From CACIIZ01 sp045565285 (GTDB lineage: Bacteria > Pseudomonadota > Alphaproteobacteria > Rhodobacterales > Rhodobacteraceae): a stretch of DNA of 64,000 nucleotides. The stretch lies in assembly GCA_045565285.1 (NCBI GenBank), contig JBJLFR010000004.1, forward strand, positions 1 to 64,000, read 5' to 3'. Every line of letters starts with the position of its first letter. Positions within the stretch are counted from its first letter, which is position 1. Made by a program: the position numbers and the translations under genes. The notes under the pieces were generated by a model, which was not told the origin of the DNA, did no database searches, and was given only the letters and a program-made list of their open reading frames with translations. Positions 38,075 through 47,616 of this stretch are shown here, in pieces.

Positions 38075-39442
38075 TTATATCGTTTTTTTTGAATTTGATT
38101 CTATTTTTTTTCTATCAAATATTATTTTAACGATAGCACCTTTTTCATTTTTCCTATTTATTGCATTATTAAAAATCACATTAGCATCTAGATTTTCAAG
38201 AAGAGTCTTTGAAATAAAAAGACCTAATCCCATACCTTCATAATAGGGTCTACTATTTTCAAAATTCTTTTTAAAATTACTTTCATTCAAAAATGGTTCT
38301 CCTATTTTACCTAATAGATTAGTAGGATAACCTTTTCCATCATCTGAAATAAAAATATTAATTGTTTTTAAATCATATATCACATCTATCCATACAGTAC
38401 TTTGAGAAAAATCAATTGCATTTTGAATAATATTCCTCAAACCATATATCAGTTCTGGTTTTCTTGATAAAACTGGCTGATTGAATTCTTTAAAATCACC
38501 AATTTCTTTTCCAAATGTATTATTTAAAGAAAAAATAATTTTCTTTTTTTTTGAATTAATAATTGGGTTACAAGCTTCTTGAATAATTATCATTAGAGGC
38601 ATATCCCTTAAGAAAATGTCATCTTTTCCTTTTCTACCAATATTTCTTAATATGTCTCGACATCGATCTACCTGAGAACTAATTAACGTTAGATCTTGAT
38701 CAAGTTCGTTCTTACTATCAAATCCATGTTTTAATTCAGTTGATATTAATTTTATTGTGGCCAATGGAGTACCCATTTCATGAGCAGCTGCTGCAACTAT
38801 TCCACCGAGTGAAGAAAGCCTTTGTTCTCTTTCCATAGCTATTTGTATAGCTTGAAGCGCTTGAGACATTGAAAAAGTTTCATTTGCAACTCTACGAGAA
38901 TATAGTGCAATAAATACTATTGCTATTGAAATAGCCAATAAATTTCCCACTAAAAGCAAAATAGGTGGTTCTAATATTTCTCCCTCCACATACATTATAG
39001 GACGAAAGAAAAAAGATAAAATTATCACTATCAAAATAGCAACAGTTCCCAATCCAATTGTAAACCTTAAATTTAAAACAGTAGCAGAAATAATAACTGG
39101 GCCTAAAATGAAAACAGCAAATGGATTGGTCAATCCACCAGTGAAGAAAAGCATTAAACTCAGCTGTAGTAAATCATATAGTAATAAAAGCATATTTTGA
39201 AATTCTGATAATCTTTTAGTTTTTGGAAAATATAGTCCACTCAATATGTTTAACAATGAGGATAATAGGATTAAAGATAGACAGGCAAAAATAGAGAATT
39301 CAAGTTTCAAAAAAAAATAACTAATTATTACAGCAAAAGTTTGACCAATTACCGCCATCCAACGCAAATAGGTTAATGTAAATAATCTAACCCATTCTCC
39401 TCTATCGGATTTTATGAGAGAGACTTCAGAGATTTTATTCAT
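38075..39442 (-). CDS. regB: Redox sensor histidine kinase RegB/PrrB/ActS
   Basis: RegB is the membrane sensor of the RegBA system, which tunes respiration, nitrogen and carbon genes to redox state. The N-terminus contains about six transmembrane helices. The ubiquinone-binding heptapeptide 'GGLTNPF' is intact (about residues 107-113). The phosphorylated His lies in 'AAAHEMGTPLATIKL' (about residue 222), and the redox-active Cys is kept in 'QVDRCRDILRN' followed by 'GRKGKDD'. The HATPase domain ends the 455-residue protein. It diverges from senC across a 69-base gap. Confidence 0.94.
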   Translation of the reverse strand: MNKISEVSLIKSDRGEWVRLFTLTYLRWMAVIGQTFAVIISYFFLKLEFSIFACLSLILLSSLLNILSGLYFPKTKRLSEFQNMLLLLYDLLQLSLMLFFTGGLTNPFAVFILGPVIISATVLNLRFTIGLGTVAILIVIILSFFFRPIMYVEGEILEPPILLLVGNLLAISIAIVFIALYSRRVANETFSMSQALQAIQIAMEREQRLSSLGGIVAAAAHEMGTPLATIKLISTELKHGFDSKNELDQDLTLISSQVDRCRDILRNIGRKGKDDIFLRDMPLMIIIQEACNPIINSKKKKIIFSLNNTFGKEIGDFKEFNQPVLSRKPELIYGLRNIIQNAIDFSQSTVWIDVIYDLKTINIFISDDGKGYPTNLLGKIGEPFLNESNFKKNFENSRPYYEGMGLGLFISKTLLENLDANVIFNNAINRKNEKGAIVKIIFDRKKIESNSKKTI

Positions 39443-39481
39443 TTATAATTTTACCTTAATCAACTATAATTTAATTTAACT

Positions 39482-39500
39482 ATTTGTATATTATACAAAT
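39482..39500. promoter_or_regulatory. Perfect 19-base palindrome in regB-senC promoter gap
   Basis: The arms ATTTGTATA and TATACAAAT surround one central T, in the middle of the 69-base divergent gap. The site is 12 bases before the senC ATG at 39512, or 48 bases before the alternative ATG at 39548, and about 40 bases before regB. It is a candidate operator for a dimeric regulator. Being purely AT-rich apart from one G/C pair, it could also be chance in this genome. Confidence 0.4.
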
Positions 39501-39511
39501 CTACGTTTTTA

Positions 39512-40198
39512 ATGATTTTGTCATCAACTTTTTTAATAAATAAAAAGATGCTTAAAAAAAATTATGTAAAATATTTGAAGAGTATTCTTCTTTTAATAAT
39601 TATTATACTTATTTTCTCTATATCTATTCTTTTTGTAAAATATTATGAGCGTCGTAAAAACCTAGAATTAGCAACTTGTAATATAAACACTTCTTTGGAA
39701 TCATTTGAAAATTTTAATGATGATTTTAATCTTATACATGAAGATGGTATCATAATTTCACGGGAAAAATTAATTGACCAACCATCACTGATTTATTTTG
39801 GATACACTTATTGTCCGGATATTTGCCCTTTTGATTTAATGAGAAATTCACAAGTAGTGGATTTATTGTACGAAGAGAATATAAAAATAAAACCTATATT
39901 TATAACTCTAGATCCTAAAAGAGATACTCTGAAGACACTTAAAGAATATACAGATTTTCATCATAAAGATATGATAGGTCTAACTGGGTCAGAAAAAGAT
40001 ATTAAAAAAATTAAAGACATTTTTATGATTTATTCCCAAATGCCTAGAGATTTATCTGGAGACTATATTATAAATCACAGTACTTTTACTTATTTCATTT
40101 TACCAGAAATTGGTTTAACTACCTACTTTACAAGAAAGGATAAAGTAGAAAAAATTACTTATACTATAAAATGTATTTTAGACAAATATAAAGCTTAA
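39512..40198 (+). CDS. senC: SenC/SCO1-family copper chaperone
   Basis: SenC/Sco1 proteins deliver copper to, or reduce, the CuA site of cytochrome c oxidase and have a thioredoxin fold anchored in the inner membrane. The 228-residue product has a transmembrane helix (about residues 25-47), the CxxxC copper site 'YTYCPDICPFDL' (about 110-121) and the third ligand in 'INHSTFTYF'. A second ATG at codon 13 ('MLKKNYVK') is an alternative start. Position between regB and regA is the classic alphaproteobacterial arrangement. Confidence 0.94.
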   Translation: MILSSTFLINKKMLKKNYVKYLKSILLLIIIILIFSISILFVKYYERRKNLELATCNINTSLESFENFNDDFNLIHEDGIIISREKLIDQPSLIYFGYTYCPDICPFDLMRNSQVVDLLYEENIKIKPIFITLDPKRDTLKTLKEYTDFHHKDMIGLTGSEKDIKKIKDIFMIYSQMPRDLSGDYIINHSTFTYFILPEIGLTTYFTRKDKVEKITYTIKCILDKYKA

Positions 40199-40233
40199 AA
40201 TAACTTTTTTAACTTGAAAATTTATTGTAAGTT

Positions 40234-40276
40234 CCTATATCGAAATCATGAATAATTTCATAGATCTCGATATAGG
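40234..40276 (+). promoter_or_regulatory. Inverted repeat around regA start codon
   Basis: CCTATATCG (40234-40242) and CGATATAGG (40268-40276) are perfect 9-base complements on either side of the regA ATG at 40248. A smaller nested pair, AAAT and ATTT, lies inside. In RNA this would place the start codon in a loop, and in DNA it could bind a dimer. Possible by chance in AT-rich sequence; function is inferred only from the position. Confidence 0.3.
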
Positions 40277-40802
40277 AAAAGATCCAACACTTTTGATTTT
40301 GGATGATGACGAGCCTTTTACTAGAACCTTGAAGCGTGCGATGGAAAGACGCGGATTTGAAGTAAAAACACTTTTGAGTGTTAAAGAAGGTTTGGAATAT
40401 GTAAATAAATCTCCACCCGCTTATGCAATTATAGACCTTAGATTAGAAGATGGTAATGGTCTAGATATAGTAGAAGCCCTAAGAAGTAAAAGACCAGAAT
40501 CATCGATAGTGGTATTAACAGGTTATGGAGCAATTGCTACAGCTGTAGCGGCGGTTAAAATTGGAGCGGTTGATTATTTAGCAAAACCTGCTGATGCTAA
40601 CGATATTGTAGCTGCCTTATTAACTACAAGAGATAATAAACCACCACCACCTGAAAATCCAATGTCAGCAGATAGAGTTAAATGGGAACATATTCAGCGT
40701 GTATTTGAATTATGTAATAGGAATGTTTCAGAAACTGCCAGAAGATTGAGCATGCATAGAAGGACCCTACAAAGAATTTTAGCTAAAAGAAGTCCTAGAT
40801 AG
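40248..40802 (+). CDS. regA: Response regulator RegA/PrrA/ActR
   Basis: RegA is the DNA-binding partner of RegB. The receiver has 'LLILDDDEPFTRTL' (acidic pair, about residues 17-30), the phosphoacceptor Asp in 'YAIIDLRLEDGNG' and the Lys in 'DYLAKPAD'. After a proline linker ('KPPPPENP') the Fis-type helix-turn-helix 'NVSETARRLSMHRRTLQRIL' ends the 184-residue protein. That end is nearly invariant in the family. A TTGAAA-16-TATATC promoter-like pair ends 6 bases before the ATG, which would make the message almost leaderless. Confidence 0.96.
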   Translation: MNNFIDLDIGKDPTLLILDDDEPFTRTLKRAMERRGFEVKTLLSVKEGLEYVNKSPPAYAIIDLRLEDGNGLDIVEALRSKRPESSIVVLTGYGAIATAVAAVKIGAVDYLAKPADANDIVAALLTTRDNKPPPPENPMSADRVKWEHIQRVFELCNRNVSETARRLSMHRRTLQRILAKRSPR

Positions 40803-40805
40803 ATC

Positions 40806-42032
40806 TTAAATATTCTCTCCTTTTAACAATTTAGGTATATCACCACTTAAACCAGATGCCTCCTTCATTAGATATTTTTTTATAATATTGGAATTATTCA
40901 ATAATTTGAAAACTATTCCACTGCTAAATTTCATTAGATAATTGTTATTTGAAAAAATTTTATTTGCAAAATCAGTCATAAAAACAACTGTTAGGGTATC
41001 TAAATTTCTCCATTTAGAATATCTGTCCAAAACTGATTTACTTCCAATATCTTCTCCTAATCTTCTAGAAAAAATTAAAACTTCTGCCAATGTTGCCACA
41101 TCTCTAATACCTAAATTGAGGCCTTGACCCGCGATTGGATGAATTTTGTGTGAAGTATCACCTATAATAACAAATTTTTCTTTTGTTACTTTTTTTGATA
41201 GAGCTAAAGAAATTGGAAACATATTTTTTTTATATTCTAATTCAATCTTTCCTCTCTTGTTCTGAAATGCTGTATTTAATTCTTTTAAAAACAATAAATC
41301 ATTTAAGTTGAATCTTCTCTTTGCATCATTATTTTCCATCGTCCAAACAAAAGAGGATCTATTACCAGGAAGTGGTAAAATTGCCAAAGGACCAGAAGGA
41401 AGAAAAATTTGAACAGCTTCATTGTCATGAGGAATTTCGTGTTTGAAAATACCTACTATACTAGACTGATTATAATTATAATTAAAATGTTTAATTTTAG
41501 CCTCTTTAGCCGAAGATGATGGGTAACCATCAGACCCAACTACTAAATCAGAATTAATAATAAGGCCATTTTCAAGTACTATTGTTGAAGAAAAATTATC
41601 AATTTTTTGTTCGATAATATTACTTGAATATAAATATTCAATATTTGAACATTTATCAATTTTTTCTAGTATAGCTTTTTTTAAATAGATCTCTTCGATC
41701 ATATTAAAAATATAGTCGTTTTTTTTACCATTAGTAAAAATTAATTCAAAAGGCTGAATACTTGATATGCTAGATCCCTGTTGTAATATTATTTTGGAAA
41801 TTGGCTGGGTGTCCTTTTTAACTATATCCCAAATTTTCAAAACATTTAGTAAACGGCAAGAACCTTCATTTAAAGCATATGATTTTACGTTATAAATATT
41901 TGAAAAAAGTTTTTCTTTCTTTTGTTGATCGATAATAGATACTTTAAATCCATTTAATCCCAAAATTAGAGCTAAGAGACTCCCAACTACACCACCTCCT
42001 ATTATAGTTATATCATTTTTCTTTTGTTTCAT
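40806..42032 (-). CDS. ubiH: UbiH/UbiF-family ubiquinone hydroxylase
   Basis: A 408-residue FAD monooxygenase of the UbiH/COQ6 family, which hydroxylates the ring during ubiquinone synthesis. It shows the FAD fold 'TIIGGGVVGSLLALILGLNG' (about residues 9-28), the 'VVGSDGYPSSS' DG motif and 'IGDTSHKIHPIAGQGLNLGI' (about 290-309). The exact ring position cannot be told from sequence; UbiF, UbiI and UbiL are alternatives. It converges with regA, 3 bases between the stops. Confidence 0.87.
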   Translation of the reverse strand: MKQKKNDITIIGGGVVGSLLALILGLNGFKVSIIDQQKKEKLFSNIYNVKSYALNEGSCRLLNVLKIWDIVKKDTQPISKIILQQGSSISSIQPFELIFTNGKKNDYIFNMIEEIYLKKAILEKIDKCSNIEYLYSSNIIEQKIDNFSSTIVLENGLIINSDLVVGSDGYPSSSAKEAKIKHFNYNYNQSSIVGIFKHEIPHDNEAVQIFLPSGPLAILPLPGNRSSFVWTMENNDAKRRFNLNDLLFLKELNTAFQNKRGKIELEYKKNMFPISLALSKKVTKEKFVIIGDTSHKIHPIAGQGLNLGIRDVATLAEVLIFSRRLGEDIGSKSVLDRYSKWRNLDTLTVVFMTDFANKIFSNNNYLMKFSSGIVFKLLNNSNIIKKYLMKEASGLSGDIPKLLKGENI

Positions 42033-42101
42033 TTTAAATAAATAGTAAGATCTCTTTATAATATAGGTAAATATAAATTTATGATTTAAAGCAAATTAAA
42101 A

Positions 42102-43457
42102 ATGGATTTAAAAATGAATAATTATAGCTTTAAAAGTATGACTGAACAAGCAATTGCCATTCAAAAAAAATTAATTTCTCCAGTAGAACTCATCGAAGAA
42201 TTCTTTGAGAACATTAAAAATGAAAAGAATTCTAAACAAATTTTTTCTGAGATTTTCTTTGATGAAGCTTTGAGTGAATCAAAAAAATCTGAAAATCGAC
42301 AGAAAAATGATAATAGAAAAAGTTTTTTTGATGGCATTATATTAAATTGGAAAGATCTTTTTGATATAAATCAAAAAAAATGTGAGGGAGGAACTCAACT
42401 ATTATCTGGTAGGATTTCTGAATTTGATGCTGATGTTTATAAAAATGCAAAAAAGTATGGTCTTATTACTATAGGTAAAACTCATCTCACCGAACTTGCG
42501 TTTTCAGGCTTAGGTGTTAATCCAAAAACAGAAACTCCGCCTAATTCAATAAACGAATCAATCGCACCAGGTGGATCTTCTTCAGGTGCGGCTGTTGCCA
42601 CCGCATTAAATTTATCATCTGCTGGAATTGGATCAGATACAGGTGGATCAGTTCGAATTCCAGCAGCATGGAATAATCTTGTTGGGTTTAAACCAACTCA
42701 TGGAAAATTGAGCTTAAATGGGGTTCTAAAGTTATGCCCCAATTTTGATACTGTGGGACCAATTACAAAAACTGTTGAAGATAGTTCATATTTGTATAAA
42801 ATATTAAAAGGTGAGAATTTAAAACCTATTGATAGTGATACATTGAAAAATAGATTTTTTCTTATAGATACGTCTTTTTTGACTCAAAATGTTTGTGATG
42901 AGGTTAATAAGAGTTTCCAATTATCCGTTAATCAAATTATAAAATCAGGAGCCAAAATTAAAGAAATTGCTTTAAATGAAATTTCTAAAGCAACAGAACT
43001 TTCAAAGAAATTATTCCCTTATGAAGCTTATAATACTTGGAAAAAAAAAATAGAAGCTAACCCAGAAAAAATGCATCCTCCCGTTTTATCAAGGTTTAGG
43101 GGGGGGGTTAGTATTACTGATAAAGACTATTTAGATGCGTGGAATGAATTAAAAAATATCAGAAAAAGTTTTATGCTTAAAATCCAAGAATGCGATGCTT
43201 TAATATCTCCAACTTGTCCAATTAAACCTCCATTAGTTCAAAAATTATTAAAAGATGAAGAATTTTTTACTAAATCCAATTTACTTGCTCTGAGAAATAC
43301 AAGAGTTGCAAATCTTTTTGGTCTAACATCTATTAGTTTACCAACTCAAATAAATAATTGTGGATTAATGCTTTTATCAAAACCAAATGATGAAATGACT
43401 TTATTAAAAGCTGCATATTTGATAGAGCAATATTTTAAAAATAATAAAAATAATTAA
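42102..43457 (+). CDS. Amidase-signature family hydrolase
   Basis: A 451-residue amidase-signature enzyme. The Ser-cisSer-Lys triad is visible: Lys in 'GIILNWKDLFDI' (about residue 84), and the serines in 'APGGSSSGAAVATALN' and 'GSDTGGSVRIPA' (about 155-190). It resembles GatA, but the isolated position without gatC or gatB and the divergent C-terminus point to a stand-alone amidase acting on a small amide or allophanate-like substrate. No signal peptide is seen. It diverges from ubiH. Confidence 0.82.
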   Translation: MDLKMNNYSFKSMTEQAIAIQKKLISPVELIEEFFENIKNEKNSKQIFSEIFFDEALSESKKSENRQKNDNRKSFFDGIILNWKDLFDINQKKCEGGTQLLSGRISEFDADVYKNAKKYGLITIGKTHLTELAFSGLGVNPKTETPPNSINESIAPGGSSSGAAVATALNLSSAGIGSDTGGSVRIPAAWNNLVGFKPTHGKLSLNGVLKLCPNFDTVGPITKTVEDSSYLYKILKGENLKPIDSDTLKNRFFLIDTSFLTQNVCDEVNKSFQLSVNQIIKSGAKIKEIALNEISKATELSKKLFPYEAYNTWKKKIEANPEKMHPPVLSRFRGGVSITDKDYLDAWNELKNIRKSFMLKIQECDALISPTCPIKPPLVQKLLKDEEFFTKSNLLALRNTRVANLFGLTSISLPTQINNCGLMLLSKPNDEMTLLKAAYLIEQYFKNNKNN

Positions 43458-43552
43458 TAGAGTTTCTTTTAAATATTTAAAATACTAGACCTAAAAGAAT
43501 TCTATGATTATTATATAGATAACGGAACAAAGATTCCGAATTTGAGGCAGAT

Positions 43553-43729
43553 ATGTTTATTATAGATTGGTTGAGATACCTTGGAAATCACCCTTTTTTT
43601 GTTCCTACAATTCTTTTACTTAAAATGAATTGTGTTTTTTACTTTATTAGATTTTCTATCTGCTTTGACAGTATTTTGAGATTTAGAAATCAATTTTACA
43701 GAAATAGAAAACAAAAAGAAGAGATTTGA
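43553..43729 (+). CDS. Possible 58-residue protein upstream of ftsK
   Basis: A short frame of 58 codons starts with ATG at 43553 after a GAGGCAG ribosome-like site and ends one base before the ftsK ATG. The product would have a hydrophobic N-terminal half ('PFFVPTILLL') and a basic C-terminus. No homologue comes to mind. Tight spacing and the ribosome site argue for it, shortness and AT-rich composition against. The rest of the 273-base gap holds only a small CGGAA/TTCCG hairpin near 43523. Confidence 0.25.
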   Translation: MFIIDWLRYLGNHPFFVPTILLLKMNCVFYFIRFSICFDSILRFRNQFYRNRKQKEEI

Positions 43730-43730
43730 T

Positions 43731-46226
43731 ATGTCAGTAGCTAATGATGCAAATACTAGAAGACCAATATTTTCGAGCATATTTTTAAATTTTATGCAAA
43801 AGCTTTTATTCAAATTTATTGGAATTTTTATCTTTTTATTAGGTTTTATGCTTTCATTAATTATGTTTAGCTATGATGCTAGAGATCCTTCATTTAGATC
43901 TTCTAATAGTGATAATATCAATAACTTATTAGGTTCTTTTGGAAGCAATATTGCTGATCCCCTGCATTTAAGTTTAGGTACTTCTTATTTAGTAATTATT
44001 TTCATTTTAGGTATATGGAGCTGGCGCTTAATTTGTGATGTTAATAAAAATAAAATTTTAAGCCGTATTTTTTTTATTCCAATACCTATTGCAACATCAT
44101 CTATTTTTTTAAGTACCTATCCACCCTCTAATGATTGGATTTTTTCTTATGGGTTGGGTGGCATTTTTGGTGATACAATTTTAATCTTTATTTTAGAGAA
44201 TACAAGATTTGGACTAAATGAAACTTTACGGATTACTTCATTTTTCTTCGGTATTCTTTCTTTATTTTTTATATGTTCAATCTCTGCCATAAATAAAACA
44301 GAATTTTATAAAATTATAAATATTTTGTTTTTATCGCTGATGGACGGAATTAAATTAATAATCAAGCTCATTAATAGGTTAGTAAAATCACAGAAAATTT
44401 TAAAAATTAGTAATTACCCAATAAATGATGGTAACAAAAAGATTAAAATAGAACCCATTTTATCAAATCAAAATCAGTACTTCAATGAAGAAGATGAACC
44501 AACTTCAATTAGAGGACCATATCAAGAACAAGATTTTAAAAACAATGATACCTTTCAACAATCATTTGATGATGATTTGACATCAGAATCTAAAGATTCA
44601 AGTGTCAGTTATTTTTCAAAAGTTCAATACCCAAACAAAAAAACAGATATTAAAAGTAAAAGAGCAAAACAAGAAGAGCAACCTTCCTTAGCTCTTTTTC
44701 AAGATAAAATAGAGGATTACAGCATACCAAAATTGTCCTTACTTCAAAATACTGTCTCCTCTAATAAAAATATACTTTCAGATGATGCTCTTAACGAAAA
44801 CGCAAGAATGCTTGAAAATGTTTTAGATGATTATGGAGTAAGAGGTGAAATACTTTCTGTAAAACCAGGCCCAGTAGTTACATTATATGAATTAGAGCCA
44901 GCAGCAGGCCTAAAAGCAAGTAGAGTAATTAGTTTAGCAGACGATATAGCTAGATCAATGTCGGCATTAGCAACTCGTGTGTCTACTATACCAGGAAGAT
45001 CTGTAATTGGTATTGAATTACCAAATGATTTTACAGAAAAAGTATTGTTAAGAGAAATTTTATCCTCAAAAGCTTATGGAGACTCCAATTATCAATTACC
45101 ATTGGCATTAGGTAAAAATATTGGTGGCGAACCTATCGTAGCAAATTTAGCTAGGATGCCACATCTACTTATTGCTGGAACAACAGGTTCAGGTAAATCA
45201 GTTGGTATAAATACAATGATACTATCCCTTCTTTATAAGCTTTCACCAGATCAATGTAAATTAATTATGATTGATCCTAAGATGTTAGAATTATCCGTTT
45301 ATGATGGTATTCCTCATCTTCTTAGCCCAGTTGTTACCGACCCCAAAAAAGCTGTAGTAGCACTTAAATGGGCTGTAGCAGAAATGGAAGAAAGATATAG
45401 AAAAATGTCTAAAATGGGTGTCAGAAACATTGAAAGTTTTAATTTGCGCGTTCAAGAAGCAATAAAAAATAACGAAAATTTTACACGAACAGTCCAAATT
45501 GGCTTTGAAGAAGAAACTGGAGAGCCAAAATTTGAAGAACAGTCAATTAAACCTGAATATTTACCGTTTATTGTAATAATTGTAGATGAAATGGCTGACC
45601 TTATGATGGTTGCAGGAAAAGATATAGAAGCATGTATTCAACGGTTAGCACAAATGGCAAGGGCTGCCGGTATTCACTTAATAATGGCCACACAAAGGCC
45701 ATCTGTTGATGTAATAACAGGAACAATAAAGGCTAATTTTCCAACTAGGATATCATTTCAGGTAACTTCAAAAATTGATAGTAGAACAATTTTAGGAGAA
45801 ATGGGAGCAGAACAATTACTTGGGATGGGCGATATGCTCTATATGGCTAATGGTGGAAAGATAACTAGAGTACATGGACCATATGTATCTGATGAAGAGG
45901 TAGAAGAAGTAGTTAATCATTTAAAAAAACAAGGTAATCCAGAATATGTTTCTGGAATAATCAGTGGCCCTGATGAAGAAACACAAAATAGAATCGATAA
46001 ATCTATGGGTCTTTCACCTTCTGATAGTAACTCTGAAAATGCACTTTATGATCAAGCTGTAGCTATTGTAGCAAGAGATAAAAAATGTTCTACTTCATAT
46101 ATACAAAGGAGACTTTCTATTGGATACAATAAAGCAGCAAAAATTGTTGAAGCAATGGAAGAGCAAGGTGTTGTTTCGTCAGCAAATCATGTAGGAAAAA
46201 GAGAAATTTTAATCTCTGAGATATAA
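43731..46226 (+). CDS. ftsK: DNA translocase FtsK
   Basis: FtsK couples cell division to chromosome segregation. The 831-residue protein has an N-terminal membrane domain (about residues 20-190, around four helices), a charged linker and the motor. The beta domain has 'LLIAGTTGSGKSVGIN' (Walker A, about 478-493), 'IIVDEMADLMMV' (Walker B) and 'ATQRPSVDVITG'. The C-terminal gamma winged helix has 'STSYIQRRLSIGYNKAAKIV' (about 783-802), which reads KOPS sites. lolA follows after 13 bases. Confidence 0.95.
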   Translation: MSVANDANTRRPIFSSIFLNFMQKLLFKFIGIFIFLLGFMLSLIMFSYDARDPSFRSSNSDNINNLLGSFGSNIADPLHLSLGTSYLVIIFILGIWSWRLICDVNKNKILSRIFFIPIPIATSSIFLSTYPPSNDWIFSYGLGGIFGDTILIFILENTRFGLNETLRITSFFFGILSLFFICSISAINKTEFYKIINILFLSLMDGIKLIIKLINRLVKSQKILKISNYPINDGNKKIKIEPILSNQNQYFNEEDEPTSIRGPYQEQDFKNNDTFQQSFDDDLTSESKDSSVSYFSKVQYPNKKTDIKSKRAKQEEQPSLALFQDKIEDYSIPKLSLLQNTVSSNKNILSDDALNENARMLENVLDDYGVRGEILSVKPGPVVTLYELEPAAGLKASRVISLADDIARSMSALATRVSTIPGRSVIGIELPNDFTEKVLLREILSSKAYGDSNYQLPLALGKNIGGEPIVANLARMPHLLIAGTTGSGKSVGINTMILSLLYKLSPDQCKLIMIDPKMLELSVYDGIPHLLSPVVTDPKKAVVALKWAVAEMEERYRKMSKMGVRNIESFNLRVQEAIKNNENFTRTVQIGFEEETGEPKFEEQSIKPEYLPFIVIIVDEMADLMMVAGKDIEACIQRLAQMARAAGIHLIMATQRPSVDVITGTIKANFPTRISFQVTSKIDSRTILGEMGAEQLLGMGDMLYMANGGKITRVHGPYVSDEEVEEVVNHLKKQGNPEYVSGIISGPDEETQNRIDKSMGLSPSDSNSENALYDQAVAIVARDKKCSTSYIQRRLSIGYNKAAKIVEAMEEQGVVSSANHVGKREILISEI

Positions 46227-46239
46227 TTGGATAACAGAT

Positions 46240-46884
46240 TTGGTTAATTTTCAAACCATAAGTATAAATTTTTTTTTAGTTACTTTTATATTTTTATTTG
46301 TTTTCTATAACAATTTTGGTTTTTCAAAAGAAACTAAACTAGCCAATATTGAAATTTATCTTAATAGTATAACATCTTTAAATTCTGAAATAATTCAAGA
46401 AAATCAAAATGGAGATAAAATATTTGGTTCTATTAAGCTTAAGAAGCCTGGTAAATTAAGAATAGAATATTATGACAAAAAAGCTGATCACTTAATAGTT
46501 GGTAGCAATGGAATAATTGCAATAATTGACTATAATTCAAATTCTGAACCATTAAGATTCCCAATAAAAGGAACACCCTTGAAATTCTTAAGTGAAAAAA
46601 ATATTGACCTTAATGATAATGAAATAGTTTCAAAATTAAAAAAAAATAAAAATTTAATAAAACTAGAAATAACTGAAAAAAATCCAAAATTTGGGCTTGG
46701 AAAAATAATTTTGAATTTTCAGGTAGATCCTATTAAAATATTAGGCTGGGAAATACCCATTAGTGAAACGAAAAATACTAAAATAAAATTAAATCAAACA
46801 AAAATAAATCAACAGTTAGATGATAACTTATTTTATATCTCTGCTGAAATAATGAAGTACAAAAATTTTAAAAATAAAAAGTAA
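46240..46884 (+). CDS. lolA: Outer-membrane lipoprotein carrier protein LolA
   Basis: LolA carries lipoproteins across the periplasm from LolCDE to the outer membrane. The 214-residue product has a signal peptide (about residues 5-28) and 'GSIKLKKPGKLRIEYYD', which is the strand pair around the conserved Arg of LolA. 'LKFLSEKNIDL' also fits. The start used is a TTG at 46240. Position directly behind ftsK is the conserved order in many proteobacteria and supports the call. Confidence 0.88.
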   Translation: MVNFQTISINFFLVTFIFLFVFYNNFGFSKETKLANIEIYLNSITSLNSEIIQENQNGDKIFGSIKLKKPGKLRIEYYDKKADHLIVGSNGIIAIIDYNSNSEPLRFPIKGTPLKFLSEKNIDLNDNEIVSKLKKNKNLIKLEITEKNPKFGLGKIILNFQVDPIKILGWEIPISETKNTKIKLNQTKINQQLDDNLFYISAEIMKYKNFKNKK

Positions 46885-46887
46885 TAA

Positions 46888-47616
46888 TTATTTTGCTTTC
46901 AACTGACTAATTTTATTCAAAACTAATCCACTTTCAAATCCTGATCGAAATCTTTCCGTTTCATTTTCTATATTTACATTATTATTTTTGGAATCATTTA
47001 TTGAGGCTTTCATTTTTCTAATAGAATCGCGCGATAATAGCGATATTTGTTTTAATTTTTCATTCAATATTGTTTCTGTATTTTCAAAATTATCATCGTA
47101 AAAATCCAAAAAATTAATAACTTTGAGTTCCTCAAAGTTAAGTGTTTCTCCTAGGAGAAGTAATTTTTTTGAAATTTGTAATCCAAAAAAAAGCAACAAT
47201 CTTTTAATACCTTTATACCCATAATGTACTCCAAATTTGCTGGCTGGAATTTGAATTTTACAATTCTTTGATCCAATTCTAAAATCAGTTGATATTACCA
47301 ATTCAACACTTCCACCATAAACTGCTCCATTTATTTTACATATTGAAATAAAAGGTAGTTTTTCAATTAAATCGCAGATTTCTGAAATAGGATTTTTACT
47401 CCAATCACCGACCGATAATTCCTTAAAATTCATTCCTGAACTAAAAATATTACCAGTAGAAGATATGATTAAACAAATTAGATCTAGATTTTCAATTTTT
47501 TTTAAAAATTCTGTTATTTCTTTTAAGTCATTTCTATCTAATGAATTTTTTGTTGAAAAATTATTCAGTTGTATTCTAGCAATTTCACTATTTAGATTAA
47601 ATTTAATTCCACTCAT
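46888..47616 (-). CDS. Enoyl-CoA hydratase/isomerase family protein
   Basis: A 242-residue crotonase-fold protein. The oxyanion loops are seen in 'NIFSSGMNFKEL' (about residues 54-65) and 'INGAVYGGSVELVISTDFRI' (about 92-111). The usual second catalytic Glu position after 'ASKFGVHYGYKG' is not clear, so the exact reaction is unknown; hydratase or isomerase of acyl-CoA is inferred. The ATG at 47616 overlaps the xthA stop by four bases (ATGA), so translation is coupled. Confidence 0.8.
   Translation of the reverse strand: MSGIKFNLNSEIARIQLNNFSTKNSLDRNDLKEITEFLKKIENLDLICLIISSTGNIFSSGMNFKELSVGDWSKNPISEICDLIEKLPFISICKINGAVYGGSVELVISTDFRIGSKNCKIQIPASKFGVHYGYKGIKRLLLFFGLQISKKLLLLGETLNFEELKVINFLDFYDDNFENTETILNEKLKQISLLSRDSIRKMKASINDSKNNNVNIENETERFRSGFESGLVLNKISQLKAK

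Noticed and set aside
42102..43457. GatA subunit of the tRNA amidotransferase
   Set aside because: The amidase core matches, but gatC and gatB are not adjacent and the C-terminal part diverges, so only the wider family is supported.
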